Below are positions 18,710 to 22,822 of a DNA stretch of 22,822 nucleotides, in pieces. The stretch's first letter is position 1. Every line of letters starts with the position of its first letter. The position numbers and the translations under genes were made by a program. The notes under the pieces were generated by a model. It was not told the DNA's origin, made no database searches, and worked only from the letters and a program-made list of their open reading frames with translations. Source of the stretch: Fomitopsis serialis (lineage: Eukaryota > Basidiomycota > Agaricomycetes > Polyporales > Fomitopsidaceae); NCBI RefSeq assembly GCF_022376445.1, contig NW_025955515.1:1-22822 (forward strand), in the 5' to 3' direction.

Positions 18710-20324
18710 CTAGGGCAACCTCATCTCCGTGATGGATAGGATGCTACGACATTCCCAGATCTTCACTACCCTGAGACCGGCTCGCGCAGCAAGCGCGCTG
18801 AGCTGCTCGGGGGTACGTTCGGTGCCATTGAATAAGGCGAGCATAGCTAAATCTTGCATGTTCTTGAAGACGCTAGCACAGCCGTAATTCGCAGGGAGAG
18901 GGGTAGGAGCACTCTTCAGAAGGGGGACCCCACCGTCGTGTGCATGACCATGTCAGCGACCAGGATGCGGGAATTTGCGCTCATAGCATCGCGCAACCGC
19001 TTGAGGATAGTGACGCAGACGTCGTCTGGCCAGTCGTGTCTACGAGGTTTGGTGAGTGACCCGTCTATTTGAATTTGTACCGGCCGCTTACAAGATGTAG
19101 CGGAGAAAATAGACTTCGGCGCCTTTGATAGGCTGCTCTTGGAAGAAATCTTGAGCTTGCAGGCTAACACGCCCGTCTTGAATTGCGCTAGGCATCTTGG
19201 ACATCCATAGCGCTTGCCCCTGCTCGATTACCGGCCCCCTGTCTTCCACGACGAACCGCAACTGCGGGAACTGCGCCGCTAGCTCCATAGCCATGCTACC
19301 TAAATTGCCGACTAAGTCGGTGTGCAATCAGAGCATCATTCGCCAGACCTACCCACACCTCCACCACGTCCACCACTGTCGCCGAACCCAGAGCGGCCCA
19401 AGGATAGTCTGTAGCAATGGGCTTTGTGAGCGACTCAGGTTGATCGCAATGAACGCAAACAACGAACCAGAACTGATGGAAGAAGAGACAATTTGTCCAG
19501 TAGCCATCATAGCCATGGAAAATGTCTTGTGAAGAGGGCGCGGCTGTACAGTCCCATCTGGCTGTTCAACGCCTTGTTCACACCACTCCCAGAAAGTCAA
19601 ATCTGTGCCCACGGCTTCTTGGAAAGCAGACTGATTGGGCGCTGTCGCTCGAGACTTCACGGGATCCATTAGCACGGAGGGAAGCTTGTCCATTGATTTC
19701 ATGTATACGCCGAAGCCGCTATGTCATGCCTTCAGATAAGCCATGTTACCAATGAGCATGGCGACTTACTTCATCAATAGTAAAGACTGCGCTGGCTCAT
19801 TCCGCACCAGTACGAGGCTTGTGCGAGTGTTCGCGAAGTGATCACTCTTGACTTCCGAAAGTACGTGGCTAGTGCATAGCAAACGGAGAACGCGTGCTAA
19901 TGCAACAAATCATAGTGAGCAGTGCGCGACGAGTCCAAGGACATGACTCACCTAGCTTCATGTCATCGATCTCTGTCCGTCGACTGAGTTCGTATATCAG
20001 CATCCCTTCGCCAGGCGCCATTTCAGCAAGGATGTCCGGAATTCGTGCGGCGACCAGTATGTAAAGGGCCTCCATGAGAGACAATGCCCCATGCGACAGC
20101 TCTTCTAGTCGATTGAGGGGATCCCCCACCATGTCGGCACACATACCACAAGCACCACGTATGACGCGACGAGCATCATACAGCTCTTGCGACGGGAGTG
20201 CATTCCCCCCTGTATTGCCATCTCTCTGTTCTTCGGCTTCCCACTCTTTGATGACTATCTCTGAAGCATCAGTGAGTAGGCCAATAAGGGAACGCAACTG
20301 CTGCGCCTTCTCCGAGGCAGACAT
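18710..20324 (-). CDS. SAM-dependent O-methyltransferase (plant COMT-like, Methyltransf_2 type)
   Basis: Exons 19952-20324, 19770-19896, 19468-19718, about 19359-19408, 19092-19311 and 18710-19039; introns 47-59 nt, GT-AG. About 450 residues, usual for fungal members. The N-terminal dimerisation/winged-helix half includes MSASEKAQQLRSL, EALYILVAARIPDIL, and EIDDMKLARVLRLLCTSHVL. The C-terminal Rossmann half has a DVGG-type SAM loop (interrupted, see below), FPQLRFVVEDRGPVIEQ, YILHDWPDD with the catalytic-type His, SRILVADMVM, FNGTERTPEQL and the end SILSITEMRLP. It transfers a methyl group from SAM to a hydroxyl of a small molecule, probably a secondary metabolite; the substrate is unknown. 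Two one-base losses, near 19365 (G run at the SAM loop) and at 18922-18926 (C run), break the frame, while sequence on both sides stays conserved. The exon 4 donor has an alternative at 19352. Confidence 0.88.
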
Positions 20325-22507
20325 GGTAACCGGGGCGAAGTTGAGGCAATGACCCAACTGCTCTTTCATATCTACGCAGGGTATAAGGTTCGCCCGTACA
20401 TGATGAAGGATCTCGGATGCAAAGCAGTAATGGCTCGTGGACCCCCGGATCGGACCCATCTCGACTAATCGTCGCCATGTTTGTAACAGCGACCATCGGA
20501 CAGTGGCGTTGGAATGACGGACGCCGTGAATAGCTCTTTTTGGTCAGCAACGGAGACGAGGATGCCGTTAGACATTAGGTGCTGACAGAACATCCATTAG
20601 AGCATGGGAGAACAGAAGACGAATGGGCAGAACTCACTCACTACAGCACTTGTCATAGCACCGTTCGATAGACGACAAGCCGAAGGGACTCTGGAAGTGT
20701 GGAGCTACCGACAAGTGTATGTATTAGTTCCCGATGCTCTGATGACCGGATTCCAGCATCTCTGGCGTCCGGCATGGTTAACGGCAGATTTGGTATGGGC
20801 CGTGCGATAACAGAGCGACACTCGGGACGAAGTCCGTTCAACGGACTACAATTCACTGTGGTGAGTTCTTCGTGCGACTTAGCTGTGTCCTCGAGCCTCA
20901 CTCACAGCCGAGTTGGAGCGGTATGGCTGAAACACCTAACGATCAATTGCAAATAGACATATCTGATGCCCCTCTCACCAGAAGGCAAGAGTTGCGCATG
21001 GCCTTTCCCGTCTATGGCGCGAGTATGAGTGGAGTCTGTGGATGCGTACACTGAGACGCATGAGATTCGAATCGACGACGTGACGAGCTGCGGCTGTACA
21101 AATGCCCGTGGCTGATCCGCGTCTTCTGTCAATGAATACGATCGGTCGGTCAGCATGGCAACCAGATTCATCCTACAATTGGGCCTATCGTGCTTAGTAG
21201 AAGTGGTCAATGAATACGATCGGTCGGTCAGCATGGCAACCAGATTCATCCTACAATTGGGCCTATCGTGCTTAGTAGAAGTGAAGTTAATCCTTTCGCG
21301 CGTTTCGTTTGGCTCGCATCTCTGCGTTTATTGTTCTCAGCTGGTACTCAATGGAAAGAAGCAATAAGGACCGAGACCTTGGAACTTCAGATATGGAGTG
21401 GGCACATGTGTGAGGGTTCCTCACCTGAGCCAGACCGGACCGTAAACGGACGAGTCGACTGTTGCCCGAGTGGACGTGTCGAAACATCGTATGTACCCCA
21501 ACAGGATTGGAGGCCGTGTATCATACACTGGAGCTAACAACACGGTTCTCTCCCATGCAAATCGAGATTCCGAGGAAAGGAATCACTCACGTCGACATGA
21601 AGGGTCTGGATGCCTCTCTACCCATGGCCGAGTCCCACACATCCCTCGATATGTGACGTACATAGATCCCTCGTGAACATACAAAGTCAGGATGAGCATT
21701 AGTCCAAGAGACGTCGATAAAGAAAGCACGTATTGTACTCACGAGTCACGAAAGCGCAGTGCCTGATAACCGTTCTGCACAATTATGCCGGCAACTACAT
21801 TGACATGCACAGGCTGCACATTCACCGAGAAGCATTCAGACATGGACGCATTCCGAGCCGCGGGCCTCGTGTGAGAAAGCACAAGGATTGCTACGTGCTC
21901 ATCAAGCGATTGTCGGACGCGCGCACAATTGGGCCTCCACAGGATCCGAGTGTGAGTGCCGGTGATAGGACTTGGATAGGACCCATTGAGAATCCCGATC
22001 CTTGATTAATGCAAGTGTCAAGTACCGAGTTTACGCCTCAACCTAGAAGGCGCATGGTCGCGGAAACGTCGATACTCCACTCACGCAAACGCCGCCTTGT
22101 AAGTTCGCGCGCAGGCATCTAACGTTAGACGGGAAGGTTGCTTACGATGTGGCCGTACACGCGTGTTCCGGGGTCGCATCGTAGTGAACAGGGAATCGAT
22201 GTGTGCCCCATAACATTTCCCATGCCCCCGTTTGCTGCTGTAGCTCGAGGACATGGTGGCCGGTGTAGCGCTGTCTATCCGGGAGACAGATATGCGCGCC
22301 TACTCTTCGTGAGCGATCACGAAATGGGATCCACGAGTACATACCATCGTCAGACAGGAGCCAGCAAAGATCAAACCATGGGTCCCATCATGTGCATTCA
22401 ACGCCATGACCAGACCTCAGTGAGACTCCAGCTTCCGGGTTCGCCTGGTGTGGAGCACGCGTGTCAGATTACTCGCATAATATACCTCAATCAGTCCAAG
22501 GTAACGT
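20325..22507. other. Gene-poor stretch with no confident gene
   Basis: About 2.2 kb with only short open frames on both strands. The longest (22138-22563 + and 21733-22005 +) show no motif I recognise. It contains a perfect 78-bp tandem duplication. The first part should include the O-methyltransferase promoter. Confidence 0.45.
21128..21283. repeat. Perfect tandem duplication, 2 x 78 bp
   Basis: Copy 1 spans 21128-21205 and copy 2 spans 21206-21283; they are identical base for base and directly abutting. The unit begins GTCAATGAATACG and ends TTAGTAGAAGTG. Its length is a multiple of three, so it keeps overlapping frames open on both strands. No promoter or coding role is evident. Confidence 0.95.
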
Positions 22508-22822
22508 CTACAGCTCAGCTAGCAACATGGTTCCGAGGTTCTGAACCACCTGGTCACCTATAGCCTTCTCTACCTGTTCCTCTAGATGTCGCTTCGGATC
22601 CTGCTTGCCGACGTGCCGCGTCTTCAACTGGTCTGCAGTAAGAGTGGACTCCTCTTGCACCGACTTGTTATATGCGGCCGAGAGGCTCAACATGGACTAC
22701 GAAGCGTCATATAGATCTGATCAGAAGATGCCAGAAGGTATGCACAACGAACCTTGATTGATTTCTCGTTGGCCTCCTTATGCCCCTTGAAGTCACGAAG
22801 CGTCAGCCCTTCGGTCCAATTG
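22508..22822 (-). CDS. Partial unrecognised gene running off the right edge
   Basis: Minus strand: an open frame from the right edge to 22753 (NWTEGLTLRDFKGHKEANEK) ends at a GTTCGT donor. A 56-nt intron (22697-22752, acceptor TTCGTAG) leads in phase into 22508-22696 (SMLSLSAAYNKSVQEES, then PKRHLEEQVEKAIGDQVVQN). The charged, helical character and clean splice junction support real coding. The stop at 22508 may be the end, or the frame may leave by another intron. Product not recognised. Confidence 0.4.

Noticed and set aside
20269..20550. Possible P450-like heme motif (GYHVCLGEG) on the minus strand
   Set aside because: It is an out-of-frame reading across the start of the O-methyltransferase gene and lacks the preceding Phe and other P450 features.
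21030..21100. tRNA-like T-loop (ATTCGAATC)
   Set aside because: No matching acceptor or anticodon stem could be built around it.

Overview
The window looks like nuclear DNA of a filamentous basidiomycete, most likely an agaricomycete. Genes are split by many short GT-AG introns of roughly 41-91 nt. Protein types fit (Rim15/Greatwall kinase with a receiver domain, sucraseferredoxin-like protein, mitochondrial bS18, plant-type O-methyltransferase). No bacterial operon signals are present. Exon borders below were worked out by eye from splice consensus and reading phase.

Layout. Positions 1-862 (+): 3' part of a C2H2 zinc-finger protein. 1132-2443 (-): five-exon sucraseferredoxin/Apd1-like protein with all four presumed [2Fe-2S] ligands. 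2985-5484 (-): 791-residue protein with two ubiquitin-interacting motifs, proline-rich stretches and an unassigned C-terminal region. About 5877-7464: repeat-rich interval with an inverted-repeat element, two inverted copies of a 63-bp sequence, and between them a truncated, frameshifted amino acid permease relic. 7941-13913 (-): very large Rim15-type kinase (PAS, zinc finger, split kinase, receiver). 13914-14768: shared divergent upstream region. 14769-15441 (+): mitochondrial ribosomal protein bS18. From about 15.4 kb onward the DNA is visibly less GC-rich and gene-poor. It holds an unrecognised multi-exon gene (about 17.0-17.8 kb, -), coding-like scraps at 18.1-18.5 kb, a six-exon O-methyltransferase (18710-20324, -), a perfect 78-bp tandem duplication (21128-21283), and the edge of another gene at 22.5-22.8 kb (-).

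The left two thirds is conserved housekeeping and signalling sequence: nutrient/stress kinase, mitoribosome, Fe-S protein and probable ubiquitin adaptor. The right third is accessory in character, with an O-methyltransferase beside unidentified genes, which may be the edge of a secondary-metabolism region. No functional operon-like link between neighbours is evident.

A striking property is a set of six single-base indels, nearly all in short C or G runs. They break otherwise well-conserved frames in the kinase (three), bS18m (one) and the O-methyltransferase (two). Because bS18m and Rim15 are conserved genes, uncorrected sequencing or assembly errors are the simplest explanation. The permease relic is different: it has a 5-bp duplication, an unavoidable stop and loss of most of the gene, so it is probably truly dead. 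I did not find a convincing wholly new biological system; the UIM protein and the inverted-repeat-flanked permease relic are the best leads.
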